Origin: Streptomyces sp. NBC_00376
GTDB lineage: Bacteria > Actinomycetota > Actinomycetes > Streptomycetales > Streptomycetaceae
Assembly (NCBI RefSeq): GCF_036077095.1
Contig: NZ_CP107960.1
Span: 4,278,001-4,342,000 of the forward strand
Reading direction: 5' to 3'
DNA length: 64,000 bases
Part shown: positions 1 to 8,910 of the stretch, piece after piece
Layout: every line of letters starts with the position of its first letter
Numbering within the stretch: position 1 is the stretch's first letter
Program-made: the position numbers and the translations under genes
Notes under the pieces: model-generated
Databases searched by the model: none
What the model saw: the letters and a program-made list of their open reading frames with translations, nothing else
Told to the model about the DNA's origin: nothing

Positions 1-95
1 GTGAGCTGTGCCAGACAGATGACGCCGAGGATCAGCCAGCGTTGCGGATGGCTCGGCGACGAGAGGTGGTTCTGCTCGGCGGCGGTCGCCGTCAT
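1..95 (-). CDS. MFS transporter, N-terminus only (runs off window)
   Basis: The ATG lies at 95-93 on the minus strand and the reading frame leaves the window after 31 codons. The visible residues are a short polar N-tail, including AEQNHLSSPSHPQRW, followed by the start of a hydrophobic helix (LILGVICLAQL). This is the usual beginning of a 14-helix drug:H+ antiporter of the major facilitator superfamily. The gene faces away from a perfect inverted repeat at 134-175, which suggests repressor control of an efflux gene. Family assignment rests on the tail and first helix only, so the substrate cannot be inferred. Confidence 0.6.
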   Translation of the reverse strand, partial: MTATAAEQNHLSSPSHPQRWLILGVICLAQL

Positions 96-133
96 ACGGA
101 CTCCTGATCCCTTATGCGGTGTACGAGTAGCAA

Positions 134-175
134 GTGCTGTACACCGTATAGCTGACCCTATACGGTGTACAGCAC
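134..175. promoter_or_regulatory. Perfect 18-bp inverted repeat, probable TetR-type operator
   Basis: GTGCTGTACACCGTATAG at 134-151 and its exact reverse complement at 158-175 are separated by 6 bp. A third, imperfect half-site (TATGCGGTGTACGAG) lies at about 114-128, next to the transporter start at 95. The repeat sits between the divergent MFS transporter and the secreted hydrolase at 255. Perfect repeats of this size beside an efflux gene are typical TetR-family operators. No regulator gene is visible inside the window; it may lie to the left. Confidence 0.65.
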
Positions 176-254
176 AATTTCGCTTTCCACTCGTACGGCC
201 GTGGCGCGGCCGCGATACGGTGCTCGCCGCTGATCCGACAAGGGCTGGAGTGGT

Positions 255-1118
255 ATGACACTGCGTCGCCGTACGGTGGAAGTGCTGGTCGCGGCAGGGC
301 TGTTGGGGGGCGTCCTCGTGCCGCCCGCGACGGCGGCGGGCCAGGGGCACGGGCAGTCGGTGCCGCTGCGGGTGGCCACGTACAACATCCATGCGGGCGC
401 CGGCATGGACAACGTCTTCGATCTCGACCGGCAGGCCGCCGAGCTGCGCTCGCTGGACGCCGATGTGATCGGACTCCAGGAGGTCGACGTCCATTGGGGC
501 GATCGCAGTCAGTGGCGCGACCTGGCGGGCGAGCTGGCCGAACGGCTGGGCATGGCGGTGTCGTTCGCCCCGATCTACCGCCTCGATCCCGCGGCGCCGG
601 GTGCGCCGATGCGGGAGTTCGGCGTCGCGGTGCTGTCCCGGTACCCGATCGTGAGCGCCGAGAACCACGACATCACCCGGCTCTCCACCCAGGACCCGAA
701 CCCGGTCCCGGCCCCCTCGCCCGGCTTCGGTGAGGTGGTGCTGCGGGTGAAGGGGCTGCCCGTGCACGTGTACGCGACGCACCTCGACTACCGCGGCGAC
801 CCGTCCGTCCGGATCGCCCAGGTGGCCGACACCCGCCGGATCATGGCCGAGGACCGGGCGGCGGAACGGAAGCCGGTGCGGCAGATCCTGCTCGGCGACC
901 TCAACGCGGCACCGGCGGCGCCGGAGCTCGCCCCGCTGTGGCAGGAGCTCACGGACGTGGAGCCCGGCGGTCCCACGTACCCGGCACAGGATCCGGTGCA
1001 GCGGATCGACTACGTGGCGGTGTCGAAGGACACGGTGCGGGTACGCGACGCGGCGGTGGCCGAGACGCTTGCCTCGGACCACCGCCCCGTCGTCGCCGAC
1101 CTGTCGCTGCGGCGCTGA
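255..1118 (+). CDS. Secreted endonuclease/exonuclease/phosphatase (EEP) family hydrolase
   Basis: This 287-residue protein begins with an Arg-rich n-region and a hydrophobic h-region ending near PPATAAG at residues 23-29, a Sec or Tat-like export signal. The EEP fold is marked by TYNIH (42-46), LQEVD with the metal-binding Glu (74-78), DLNA near residue 215 and the C-terminal SDHRPV. These are the Mg2+-dependent phosphodiesterase signatures shared by DNase I, sphingomyelinases and inositol phosphatases. Substrate cannot be told from sequence; an extracellular nuclease or phospholipase-like role is possible. It diverges from the MFS gene across the inverted repeat at 134-175 and ends 3 bp from the convergent glycosyltransferase gene. 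Confidence 0.85.
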   Translation: MTLRRRTVEVLVAAGLLGGVLVPPATAAGQGHGQSVPLRVATYNIHAGAGMDNVFDLDRQAAELRSLDADVIGLQEVDVHWGDRSQWRDLAGELAERLGMAVSFAPIYRLDPAAPGAPMREFGVAVLSRYPIVSAENHDITRLSTQDPNPVPAPSPGFGEVVLRVKGLPVHVYATHLDYRGDPSVRIAQVADTRRIMAEDRAAERKPVRQILLGDLNAAPAAPELAPLWQELTDVEPGGPTYPAQDPVQRIDYVAVSKDTVRVRDAAVAETLASDHRPVVADLSLRR

Positions 1119-1121
1119 GCC

Positions 1122-3305
1122 TCAGCTGTTCTCCTTCGGCCGGGTCAGGTCGTAGAAGGTGGCGCTGCCGGCCGTGACCTCCTTGAAGTTCTCCTCCACC
1201 CAGGAGGAGATCTGCGAGGAGGTGCCGTTGCCGCCGCCTCCCCCGCCCATGCCGCCCGCGATGAAGTAGTGGATCCTCCCGTCCTCGACGTACTGCTTGA
1301 ACTGGGCGAGCGTCGGGGACGGGTCGCTCCCGTTGAAGCCGCCGATCGCCATCACGGGTTCGCCGGTGGCGAGTTGGTAGCCGGCGGCGTTCTGCGAGCC
1401 GATGGCCGCGGCGGCCCAGATGTAGTCCCCGGCGTTCTCCTCCAGGAGCTTCTTGGCCTCGGTGCCGACGGACGCGCCGTTGAGCAGCCCGCCCATGCCG
1501 CCACCCTGCTCGCCGCCGCCCCCGAAGCCTTCGCCCATGCCGGGCATGGCGGGCATGGCACCGGGCTGCTGCCCGTTCTGCGAGGTGCCGGGGCCGCCCT
1601 GCATCCGGCCCTGGCCGGGCATGGCACCGGTCGTGGGCTGCCCCATGCCGCCGCCCTGCTGATTGCCTTGCTGATTGCCCTGCTGGCTCGCCTGCCCCGG
1701 GGGCCGCATCCCGCCGCCGCGTCCGCCCCCGCCCATGCCGCCGGGGCCGCCCATGCCGCCGCCCGACGGGCCGGCCGTGACGATCGAGCCCTGGTGCCCG
1801 GTGTTCAGCGTGCTCACGGCGTACGCGGTCGGCCCGGCCAGCGACGCGGCGAAGCCCAGCCCCACGGCGACGAGCGCCAGCCGCCGCCCCGTCCGCGACA
1901 CGAGCAGCAGCCCCAGCGCACCGGCGATCCCGGCGACGAGCACGGCCGTGCGCAGCCACGGCAGGTAGTCCGGGGTCCGCCCCAGCAGCACGTACGCCCA
2001 GTACGCCGTCACGGCGACCGTTCCGCCGAGCACGGCACCCGCCCACCAGCGGGACCGCTCCTCCCACAGGACCGTGGCGCCCATGCCGATCAGCGCCGCG
2101 AGGTACGGGGCGAGGGCCACCGTGTAGTACTGGTGGAAGATGCCGGCCATGAAGCTGAAGACGACCGCCGTCATCAGCAGCGAGCCGCCCCAGGCGAGGA
2201 ACGCCGCACGGGCCGTGTCGGTCCGCTTCGCCCGCCAGGTCAGCCAGACGCCCGCGACCAGCAGGATCAGCGCGGCGGGCAGCAGCCAGGAGATCTGGCC
2301 GCCGATCTCGGAGTTGAACATCCGGCCGATACCGGTCTCGCCCCACCGGCCGCCGGACCCGCCGCCCGGACCGCCACCGCCGCCGACGCTGCCGGTCTCG
2401 TCGCCGTTGATCCGGCCCAGGCCGTTGTAGCCGAAGGTCAGTTCGAGGAAGGAGTTGTTCTGCGAGCCGCCGATGTACGGGCGGGACGAGGCGGGCCACA
2501 GTTCGACGATCGCGACCCACCAGCCGCCCGCGACGACCATCACGAGGGCCGAGAGCCCGAGCTGGCCGAGCCGCTTGCGTACGGAGACGGGCGCGAACAC
2601 CGCGTACAGCACGGCCAGCGGCGGCAGGATCAAGAACGCCTGCAGGGTCTTCGTCAGGAACGCGAACCCGACCGCCACCCCCGCCCACACCAGCCACTTG
2701 GTGCGGCCGCGCTCCATCGCGCGCAGCACGCAGTAGACCGTGACGGTCATCAGCAGCGCCAGCAGCGCGTCCGGGTTGTTGAAGCGGAACATCAGCGCGG
2801 TCACCGGCGTGAGCGCGAGGACCACCATGGCGATGAGCCCGGCCACGGCGTTGAAACGGCGGCGTACGCCCGCGTACAGCACCCCGGCCGTGGCCACCCC
2901 CATCAGCACCTGCGGGAGCAGGATCGCCCAGGAGTTGAGGCCGAGGACCCGCACCGACAGGGCCATCGGCCAGAGGGCGGCCGGGGGCTTGTCGACGGTG
3001 ATGGCGTTGGCCGCGTCCAGCGAACCGAAGAAGAAGGCCTTCCAGCTCCGGCTGCCCGCCTGCGCGGCGGCGGAGTAGAAGGAGTTGGCGTAGCCGGAGG
3101 CGCTGAGGTTCCACAGATACGCGCCCGCGATGACCAGCAGCAGCGCGAGAAAGGCCGGCCGCGCCCAGCGCGGGTCCTCGGGCCTGCCCCGCCGGACGCG
3201 GTGCGCCAGGGGCCTGTTCGGGCGGCCGTGGGCCGGTGCGGCGGACGGCGCGGGCGCCTGCGCGCCCGGCGGGGCCGGAAGGCGGTCGGGATGCAGCGTG
3301 GTCAT
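1122..3305 (-). CDS. GT39-type membrane glycosyltransferase (ArnT/YkcB-like)
   Basis: This 727-residue polytopic protein resembles lipid-phosphate-sugar-dependent glycosyltransferases of the PMT/ArnT group. A cytoplasmic Pro/Ala-rich tail (1-45) is followed by about 11-13 predicted membrane helices. The first extracytoplasmic loop carries LDAANAITVDKPPA, the acidic and DKPP signature of this group. After the last helix there is an extracytoplasmic Gly/Met/Gln-rich stretch (about residues 500-600) and a soluble C-terminal domain of about 110 residues. It probably transfers a sugar from a polyprenyl phosphate to a cell-envelope acceptor. Its start overlaps the stop of the upstream GT2 gene by 4 bp (3302-3305), so the two are translationally coupled. 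The GT2 product likely makes the donor. Confidence 0.85.
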   Translation of the reverse strand: MTTLHPDRLPAPPGAQAPAPSAAPAHGRPNRPLAHRVRRGRPEDPRWARPAFLALLLVIAGAYLWNLSASGYANSFYSAAAQAGSRSWKAFFFGSLDAANAITVDKPPAALWPMALSVRVLGLNSWAILLPQVLMGVATAGVLYAGVRRRFNAVAGLIAMVVLALTPVTALMFRFNNPDALLALLMTVTVYCVLRAMERGRTKWLVWAGVAVGFAFLTKTLQAFLILPPLAVLYAVFAPVSVRKRLGQLGLSALVMVVAGGWWVAIVELWPASSRPYIGGSQNNSFLELTFGYNGLGRINGDETGSVGGGGGPGGGSGGRWGETGIGRMFNSEIGGQISWLLPAALILLVAGVWLTWRAKRTDTARAAFLAWGGSLLMTAVVFSFMAGIFHQYYTVALAPYLAALIGMGATVLWEERSRWWAGAVLGGTVAVTAYWAYVLLGRTPDYLPWLRTAVLVAGIAGALGLLLVSRTGRRLALVAVGLGFAASLAGPTAYAVSTLNTGHQGSIVTAGPSGGGMGGPGGMGGGGRGGGMRPPGQASQQGNQQGNQQGGGMGQPTTGAMPGQGRMQGGPGTSQNGQQPGAMPAMPGMGEGFGGGGEQGGGMGGLLNGASVGTEAKKLLEENAGDYIWAAAAIGSQNAAGYQLATGEPVMAIGGFNGSDPSPTLAQFKQYVEDGRIHYFIAGGMGGGGGGNGTSSQISSWVEENFKEVTAGSATFYDLTRPKENS

Positions 3306-4681
3306 CGGACGTTCCCCAGTTCGTGGTGAGTGTCATCGCCGGGCCCGGCGGCAGGGGCCGCGGAGGCGGCCCCTGCCGCCGGATGGCCCTCCACTGCGGT
3401 GGCGGCCCGTTCCGGGAAGACCCAGGCGCGGAAGAGCAGGAACCGCAGCACCGTCGCCGCGAGGTTGGCCGCGATCAGCACGGCGAGTTCCGTACCGTGC
3501 GACGGGGATCCGGAGGCCGCCCCCAGTGCGGCCAGCGATCCGCTGGTCAGCGCGAGGCCGATGGCGAAGACGACCAGGCCCTGCGCCTGGTGGCGTACGG
3601 CCCCGCCCCTGCCCCGTACGCCGAAGGTGAGCCTCCGGTTGGCCGCCGTATTGGCGACGGCCGACAGCAGCAGCGCGCCGCCGTTGGCGAACTGCGGGCC
3701 GACGCCCAGCCGGAACAGCGAGTACAGGGCGAGGTAGACGAGCGTGGAGAGCGCGCCGACGATGCAGAACCCGACGAGCTGCCGGGCCAGTCCACCCGGC
3801 ACCCCGCTCAGCGCACGGTCGCGCGGATCGTCCCCGAAGGGCCGGGCCAGCCGGTCCAGCGGCAGCGCGCCGACCGCCAGCGCCCGCCCCACCCGCCACA
3901 CGCCCTTCAGGTCCTCGGTCGCCGTCCGGACGATGTGGACGGTGGAGTCGGGGTCGTCGACCCAGTCGACCGGCACCTCGTGGATGCGCAGCCCGGCGCG
4001 TTCGGCGAGCACCAGCAGCTCGGTGTCGAAGAACCACCCCGAGTCCTCCACCATCGGCAGCAGCCGCTCCGCGACATCGCGCCGGATGGCCTTGAACCCG
4101 CACTGCGCGTCGCTGAACCGGGCGGCCAGCGACGAGCGGAGGATGAGGTTGTAGGCGCGCGAGATGAACTCCCGCTTCGATCCGCGCACCACCCGCGAAC
4201 TACGGGCAAGCCGGGAGCCGATGGCCAGGTCGGAGTGGCCCGAGATCAGCGGCGCGACCAGCGGCAGCAGCGCGTTGAGGTCGGTGGACAGATCGACGTC
4301 CATGTAGGCCAGGACCGGGGCGTCCGAGCCGGACCAGACGGTGCGCAGCGCCCGCCCCCGGCCCTTCTCCTCCAGCCGGTACGACCGCACCCGGGGCAGC
4401 GCCGCCGCGAGCCGGGCCGCCACCTGCGGTGTCCGGTCGGTGCTGGCGTTGTCCGCGACGGTGATCCGGAAGCTGTACGGGAAGGTGCGTGCCAGATGGT
4501 CGTGCAGGCGCAGTACGCACGGTTCGAGGTCCTTCTCCTCGTTGTGGACGGGTACCACCACATCGAGTACGGGTGCGCCCGCCGCATCGACCGCTCCGGC
4601 GAGGAGGTGGTCCCGGGTCGGCAGAGTGCCCCGGGGAGTGTCGGTTCGCATGGGACCGACACTCACCAACGCCGCTGTCAC
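3302..4681 (-). CDS. GT2 polyprenyl-phosphate glycosyltransferase fused to GtrA-like membrane domain
   Basis: This 459-residue protein has an N-terminal GT-A fold of the dolichyl-phosphate mannose synthase type (about residues 40-290), with VVPVHNEEKDLEP near the start and YMDVDLSTDL as the acidic DXD-like motif. It is followed by a GtrA-type four-helix membrane domain (about 305-430). Such proteins make polyprenyl-phosphate sugars and may flip them. The partner GT39 enzyme is encoded immediately downstream. I chose the GTG at 4681 because it overlaps the stop of the histidine kinase gene (GTGA). An internal ATG at 4651 is the alternative and would remove ten residues. Confidence 0.85.
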   Translation of the reverse strand: MTAALVSVGPMRTDTPRGTLPTRDHLLAGAVDAAGAPVLDVVVPVHNEEKDLEPCVLRLHDHLARTFPYSFRITVADNASTDRTPQVAARLAAALPRVRSYRLEEKGRGRALRTVWSGSDAPVLAYMDVDLSTDLNALLPLVAPLISGHSDLAIGSRLARSSRVVRGSKREFISRAYNLILRSSLAARFSDAQCGFKAIRRDVAERLLPMVEDSGWFFDTELLVLAERAGLRIHEVPVDWVDDPDSTVHIVRTATEDLKGVWRVGRALAVGALPLDRLARPFGDDPRDRALSGVPGGLARQLVGFCIVGALSTLVYLALYSLFRLGVGPQFANGGALLLSAVANTAANRRLTFGVRGRGGAVRHQAQGLVVFAIGLALTSGSLAALGAASGSPSHGTELAVLIAANLAATVLRFLLFRAWVFPERAATAVEGHPAAGAASAAPAAGPGDDTHHELGNVR

Positions 4682-6246
4682 GACGGTGTGCTGAGCCTGT
4701 CCCCCCGCTGTGAGTACGGACCGGCTGCGGGTTTCACAGGTTCTGCGGGCAGGTGGACGGCGAACACCGTGCGTCCCGGCACCGAGTCCACCTCGGCCCG
4801 CCCGCCGTGCGCGGCGACCACGGCCTGCACGATGGCGAGCCCGAGGCCGGTGGAGCCCGCGCTGCGGGAGCGCGAGGCGTCACCGCGCGCGAACCGCTCG
4901 AAGACGTGCGGCAGCAGCTCGGGCGGAATGCCGGGCCCGTCGTCCTCGACCTCCAGCGTCACCCACGGCCGCCCGGCCGCGCCCCGCACCCGGACCGCGA
5001 CGGTCGTGCCGGGCGGGGTGTGGGTACGGGCGTTCGCCAGCAGGTTGACCAGCACCTGATGGAGCCGGGTCGGATCGCCGTGCACGGTCGCGGGCTCGTC
5101 CGGCAGTTCCAGGCGCCAGTGGTGGCCGCTCTCCCCGGCGGCGCGGGCATCGCTCACCGCGTCGACGACGACGGGCGAGAGGTCGGTGCTCTCCAGGCCG
5201 AGCGGGCGTCCGGCGTCCAGCCGGGCGAGCAGCAGCAGATCCTCCACCATGCCCGTCATCCGCTCCGCCTCGGACTCGATCCGCCCCAGGGCGTGCCGGG
5301 TGTCGGGGCCGGTCTCCTCGCGGCCGCGCCGGGTCAGTTCGGCGTAGCCGCGGATCGAGGCGAGCGGGGTGCGCAGCTCGTGGCTGGCGTCCGCGACGAA
5401 CTGGCGTACCCGTGTCTCGCTCTCCTGCCGGGCCTCCAGCGCCGAACCGACGTGGCCCAGCATCCGGTTGAGGGCCGCGCCCACCTGGCCGACCTCGGTA
5501 CGCGGATCGGCCTGGGCCTGCGGGACCCGCTCCAGGAGGGCCACCTCGCCGCTGTGCAACGGGAGTTCGGAGACCAGGGTCGCGGTCGCGGCGACCCGGC
5601 GCAGCGGACGCAGCGCGACGCCGACGATGGTGGCGCCCGCGAGCCCGGCCGCGATCAGGCCGGCGCCGGTGACGCAGACCTCGACGACGATCAGGGCGGT
5701 GAGCGCCGAGCCCACCTCGTCGGCGGGGATGCCGACGAGGACGGTCGTCCCGTGCGGGTCCGTGACCGCCTCCACCCGGCTGGCGCCGAGCCCCGGCAGG
5801 TCGACGGTGCGCGGGTCCTGTCCGACGGAGATGTCCGCCGCCGCCAGCGCCCTGCTCTGGGCCGCGGTCATCGGCTGCCCGACGTCCTCGGCCCCGGACC
5901 CCGGGGTGGTGGTCTCCACGACCACCCGCGACGAAGTGACCACGCCGTCCGCCACCACGGCGCCGAAGACGCCGACGGGCAGCCCGCGCGCGTCCACGAA
6001 GGCCAGCGGGTCGCGGCTCTGCGGCACACCGCCGCCGGGCATGGGGCCCCCGCCGGGCGGTTTCGCGGCCCGCACGGCGATGGCGTCCAGCTGGTCGTCG
6101 AGCTTGCCGTACATGTAGCTGTGGAAGGCGATGGTGGTGACCGTCCCGATGACCGCGGCGACGACCGCGATCAGCGTGACCGCCGAGACCACCAGCCGGG
6201 TCCGCAGCGTCCACGGCCCCCGCCACCTGCGGGGGTGCCTACTCAC
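4678..6246 (-). CDS. Two-component sensor histidine kinase (HAMP-HisKA-HATPase)
   Basis: This 522-residue membrane kinase has a first transmembrane helix at about 16-40, an extracytoplasmic sensor region of about 140 residues, a second helix near 180-205, a HAMP segment, and the HisKA box SHELRTPL with the phospho-accepting His near residue 287. The HATPase domain shows the N box, the G1 box DDGPGIP and the G2 box STGLGLAIV. It overlaps the response regulator gene by 8 bp and the GT2 gene by 4 bp. One transcript therefore probably carries the sensor, the regulator and the two glycosyltransferases, tying envelope glycosylation to an outside signal. The sensor region is not recognisable. Confidence 0.9.
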   Translation of the reverse strand: MSRHPRRWRGPWTLRTRLVVSAVTLIAVVAAVIGTVTTIAFHSYMYGKLDDQLDAIAVRAAKPPGGGPMPGGGVPQSRDPLAFVDARGLPVGVFGAVVADGVVTSSRVVVETTTPGSGAEDVGQPMTAAQSRALAAADISVGQDPRTVDLPGLGASRVEAVTDPHGTTVLVGIPADEVGSALTALIVVEVCVTGAGLIAAGLAGATIVGVALRPLRRVAATATLVSELPLHSGEVALLERVPQAQADPRTEVGQVGAALNRMLGHVGSALEARQESETRVRQFVADASHELRTPLASIRGYAELTRRGREETGPDTRHALGRIESEAERMTGMVEDLLLLARLDAGRPLGLESTDLSPVVVDAVSDARAAGESGHHWRLELPDEPATVHGDPTRLHQVLVNLLANARTHTPPGTTVAVRVRGAAGRPWVTLEVEDDGPGIPPELLPHVFERFARGDASRSRSAGSTGLGLAIVQAVVAAHGGRAEVDSVPGRTVFAVHLPAEPVKPAAGPYSQRGDRLSTPS

Positions 6247-6979
6247 CGGGCCTGATGAGGTACCCCGCCCCGCGCCGGGTGTGGATCATCGATGACCGTC
6301 CCGCGTCGATCTTCTTGCGCAGGTACGAGATGTAGAGCTCGACGACGTTCGCCTGCCCGCCGAAGTCGTAGTTCCAGACCCGGTCGAGGATCTGCGCCTT
6401 GCTCAGCACCCGTCGCGGATTGCGCATCAGGAAGCGCAGCAGCTCGAACTCGGTCGCGGTGAGATGGATGGATATCCCGCCCCGGCTGACCTCGTGGCTG
6501 TCCTCGTCGAGCATCAGATCGCCGACGACGAGCGTCGACTCGCTGCGCACCGCCGCCGTCCCCGAACGCCGGATCAGCCCGCGCAGCCGCGCCACGACCT
6601 CCTCCAGGCTGAACGGCTTGGTGACGTAGTCGTCGCCGCCCGCCGTGAGACCGGCGATCCGGTCCTCCACCGCGTCGCGCGCGGTCAGGAACAGCACGGG
6701 GACCTCGGCGAGCTCCCGTCGCAGCCGGCCGAGCACGGCGAAGCCGTCCGTGTCGGGCAGCATCACGTCGAGGATCACCGCGTCGGGCCGGAAGTCGCGC
6801 GCCATCCGGACGGCCCCGGCACCGTCCCCGGCGCTGCGCACCTCCCAGCCCTCGTAACGCAGGGCCATGGACAGCAGCTCGGCAAGCGGAGCCTCGTCGT
6901 CCACCACCAGCACACGGACCGGGGTGCGGTCCGCCCTGAGCAGTTCCGTGCGCCCCTGGGGCGAGGTCGTCGTCGTCAT
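6239..6979 (-). CDS. OmpR-family response regulator
   Basis: This 246-residue protein has an N-terminal receiver domain (about 18-130) with the acidic pair in VVDDEAPL, the phospho-acceptor Asp in VILDVMLPDTDGF, the Thr in LFLTARD and the Lys in YVTKPF. The C-terminal winged-helix domain (about 148-244) contains LTATEFELLRFLMRNPRRVLSKAQIL and ends with the RRGAGYLI wing. It is first in the operon with the histidine kinase at 4678-6246. The next gene upstream (amidohydrolase, same strand) ends 87 bp away, so a promoter for this operon probably lies in 6980-7066. Confidence 0.93.
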   Translation of the reverse strand: MTTTTSPQGRTELLRADRTPVRVLVVDDEAPLAELLSMALRYEGWEVRSAGDGAGAVRMARDFRPDAVILDVMLPDTDGFAVLGRLRRELAEVPVLFLTARDAVEDRIAGLTAGGDDYVTKPFSLEEVVARLRGLIRRSGTAAVRSESTLVVGDLMLDEDSHEVSRGGISIHLTATEFELLRFLMRNPRRVLSKAQILDRVWNYDFGGQANVVELYISYLRKKIDAGRSSMIHTRRGAGYLIRPGE

Positions 6980-7066
6980 GCCCCAAACCCTGTGGGTCTC
7001 CTCTGAAAGGGCTCTTACCCGAATCTGTGAATTCCCTGAGAAAGCGGCAGCGCCGCCGCCGGGCCG

Positions 7067-7945
7067 TCAGCCGACCCCGAACAAGGCGCTCGCGTTCCCG
7101 TGACAGACCGCCCGAAGCCAGTCGTCCCCCAGCTCCAGCCGTTCCAGCGCGTGCAGTTGATGGGCGTACGGGTACGGGATGTTCGGGAAGTCCGTGCCCA
7201 GCAGGATCCGGTCCCCGAGCGCGGCGAGCCGCCCCCGCTCAGTGGGCGGGAACGGGCTGAAGTCCTCCGTGAAGTCCGTGAACGCCATCGTCGTGTCGAG
7301 CCGCACCTGCGGGTACGTCTCCGCCAGCGCCAGGAACTCCTCGTACTCCGGCATCCCCATGTGCGCCACGATCAACGGCAGCCGCGGATGCCGGGCGAGC
7401 AGCCGGCCGACCGGCTCCGGGCCGGTGTGCTTGCCGGGCGCCGGCCCCGAACCGCAGTGCATCACCACCGGGATCCCGGCCTCCGCGAGCAGCCCCCAGA
7501 CCGGATCGAGCAGCGGGTCGTTGGCGTCGTACGCGCCGACCTGGAGGTGCGACTTGAAGATCCGCGCCCCCGCCTCGACGGCCTCGCGCACATACCGCTC
7601 CACGCCCTCCTCCGGGTAGAAGGTCGCGGTGTGCAGGCAGTCCGGCACCCGGCGGGCGAAGTCGGCCGCCCAGCCGTTCAGCCAGGCGGCCATCCCCGGC
7701 TTGTGCGGGTAGAGCATCGAGGTGAACCGGAGCACGCCGAACGAACGCAGCAGCGCGAGGCGTTCGTCCTCGTCACGGCGGTACTCGATCGGCCACTCCA
7801 TCCCGGTCAGCGGCCCCGCCGAGTCGAAGTACGCCCAGACCTTGGCCAGCACCCGCTCCGGCATGAAATGCGTATGGACATCGATGATCCCGGGCAGCCC
7901 CAGCCGCTCCCGGAACCGCACGACGTCGTCGGCGTCACCACTCAT
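7067..7945 (-). CDS. Amidohydrolase family protein (Amidohydro_2 / ACMSD-like)
   Basis: This 292-residue protein is a TIM-barrel metal hydrolase of the Amidohydro_2 (PF04909) type. IDVHTHFMPERVL near residue 20 gives the first metal-binding HxH. FKSHLQVGAYD and VVMHCGSGP supply further metal-site positions, and LGTDFPNIPYP near residue 265 carries the late Asp. The family includes decarboxylases and hydrolases of ring-derived acids; substrate is unknown. The frame is open well upstream, but homology starts at MSGDADDVVRF and the upstream extension is low-complexity, so I place the start at the ATG 7945-7943. The next gene upstream ends 77 bp away on the same strand. Confidence 0.85.
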   Translation of the reverse strand: MSGDADDVVRFRERLGLPGIIDVHTHFMPERVLAKVWAYFDSAGPLTGMEWPIEYRRDEDERLALLRSFGVLRFTSMLYPHKPGMAAWLNGWAADFARRVPDCLHTATFYPEEGVERYVREAVEAGARIFKSHLQVGAYDANDPLLDPVWGLLAEAGIPVVMHCGSGPAPGKHTGPEPVGRLLARHPRLPLIVAHMGMPEYEEFLALAETYPQVRLDTTMAFTDFTEDFSPFPPTERGRLAALGDRILLGTDFPNIPYPYAHQLHALERLELGDDWLRAVCHGNASALFGVG

Positions 7946-8022
7946 CCCGCGCCCCTCCCACCGTTCCCAACCGCCTGTAACGGTCCATTCCTCACCGTCC
8001 GGACCCGACCGGTCCGACGATC

Positions 8023-8910
8023 TCAGAACAGCCCGCCCTGCACGCCACTGCCCCCGATGTCCGCCACCGGCACCCCCACCCCGGCCCGCGGGTCCGCCGC
8101 CACCAGCTCCCACCCGGTCATCAGCCGGGTGTCCAGCACCACGACCCCGTCCGTCGCCGTCACCAGATGCAGATCGGGCCCGGCCGCCGCCACCAGCCGC
8201 CCCGCGACCACGCCCCCGGCCACCAACTCGGTGACGGCCCACGCCACCTCCACCACACCGTCGAGCCCGAACAGCCCGGCGTGGTCGACGGCCTCGAACG
8301 GCAGCCGCGCCAGCGAATCCGGCCACCCGGCCCCCTCCAGCGCCACGGCCCGCCCGTAGAGCTCCGCCACCTCGGCACGGCGCTCCGCCGCCCCCGGCAG
8401 CTCCCCGCGCACGGCCCGCTTCCTCGCGTACGGAATCCGGTCCGGCACCCCGAGCGCCGACCGCAGCACCTCCTCGGTCCGCCGGCACGCCATCAACGGC
8501 CCCCGCCCCAGCCAGCTGAACACCACGGCCCCCTGCTCGCGCAGCCGCGCCGCCTCCCGCTGCTCGGCGGTGATCCCGACCTTCACCGTCCCCGGCCCGA
8601 ACCAGGCGAGATAAACGCGGTACGTCCTCGGGTCATCGGCGATCGTGTCGGCGGCCACCGAATGCGCCCGGTCCAGCCGCGCGCACTCCGGGCACCGCGC
8701 CCCCGTGCTCCGCCCCGACACCACGGCCCCCACCGGACACGCGTTCCCGCGCGCCCCGACGCACCGCCGCTCCCCCTCGGCGCGGAACCCGAACTCCGTC
8801 CCGTACGCCTGCGCACTCCCCCGTACGGCCCCGCCCCGCCGCCAGCCCAGCACGGGCGGCCCCTGCGCGTCCGGCCACCGCAGCCCGGTGCACTGCCACG
8901 CCACAGCCAT
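8023..8910 (-). CDS. DUF2797 family protein
   Basis: This 295-residue protein has a putative zinc-binding region near the N-terminus (CVGARGNACPVG about 48-59 and CPEC about 72-75), followed by a GIY-YIG-like core with YRVYLAWFGPGTVKVGIT. It corresponds to DUF2797 (PF10977), conserved in actinobacteria and of unknown function; the core resembles GIY-YIG nuclease folds. Two starts are possible. I chose ATG 8910 because GGGAG lies 6 nt upstream on the minus strand. ATG 8931 would add seven residues and has no obvious ribosome binding site. Confidence 0.78.
   Translation of the reverse strand: MAVAWQCTGLRWPDAQGPPVLGWRRGGAVRGSAQAYGTEFGFRAEGERRCVGARGNACPVGAVVSGRSTGARCPECARLDRAHSVAADTIADDPRTYRVYLAWFGPGTVKVGITAEQREAARLREQGAVVFSWLGRGPLMACRRTEEVLRSALGVPDRIPYARKRAVRGELPGAAERRAEVAELYGRAVALEGAGWPDSLARLPFEAVDHAGLFGLDGVVEVAWAVTELVAGGVVAGRLVAAAGPDLHLVTATDGVVVLDTRLMTGWELVAADPRAGVGVPVADIGGSGVQGGLF

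Noticed and set aside
1..258. 85-codon plus-strand ORF at the left edge
   Set aside because: It is antisense to the MFS transporter start and crosses the perfect inverted repeat; its composition is not protein-like.
7946..8488. Upstream extension of the amidohydrolase reading frame
   Set aside because: It overlaps the DUF2797 gene out of frame and is low-complexity Gly/Arg; homology begins at ATG 7945.
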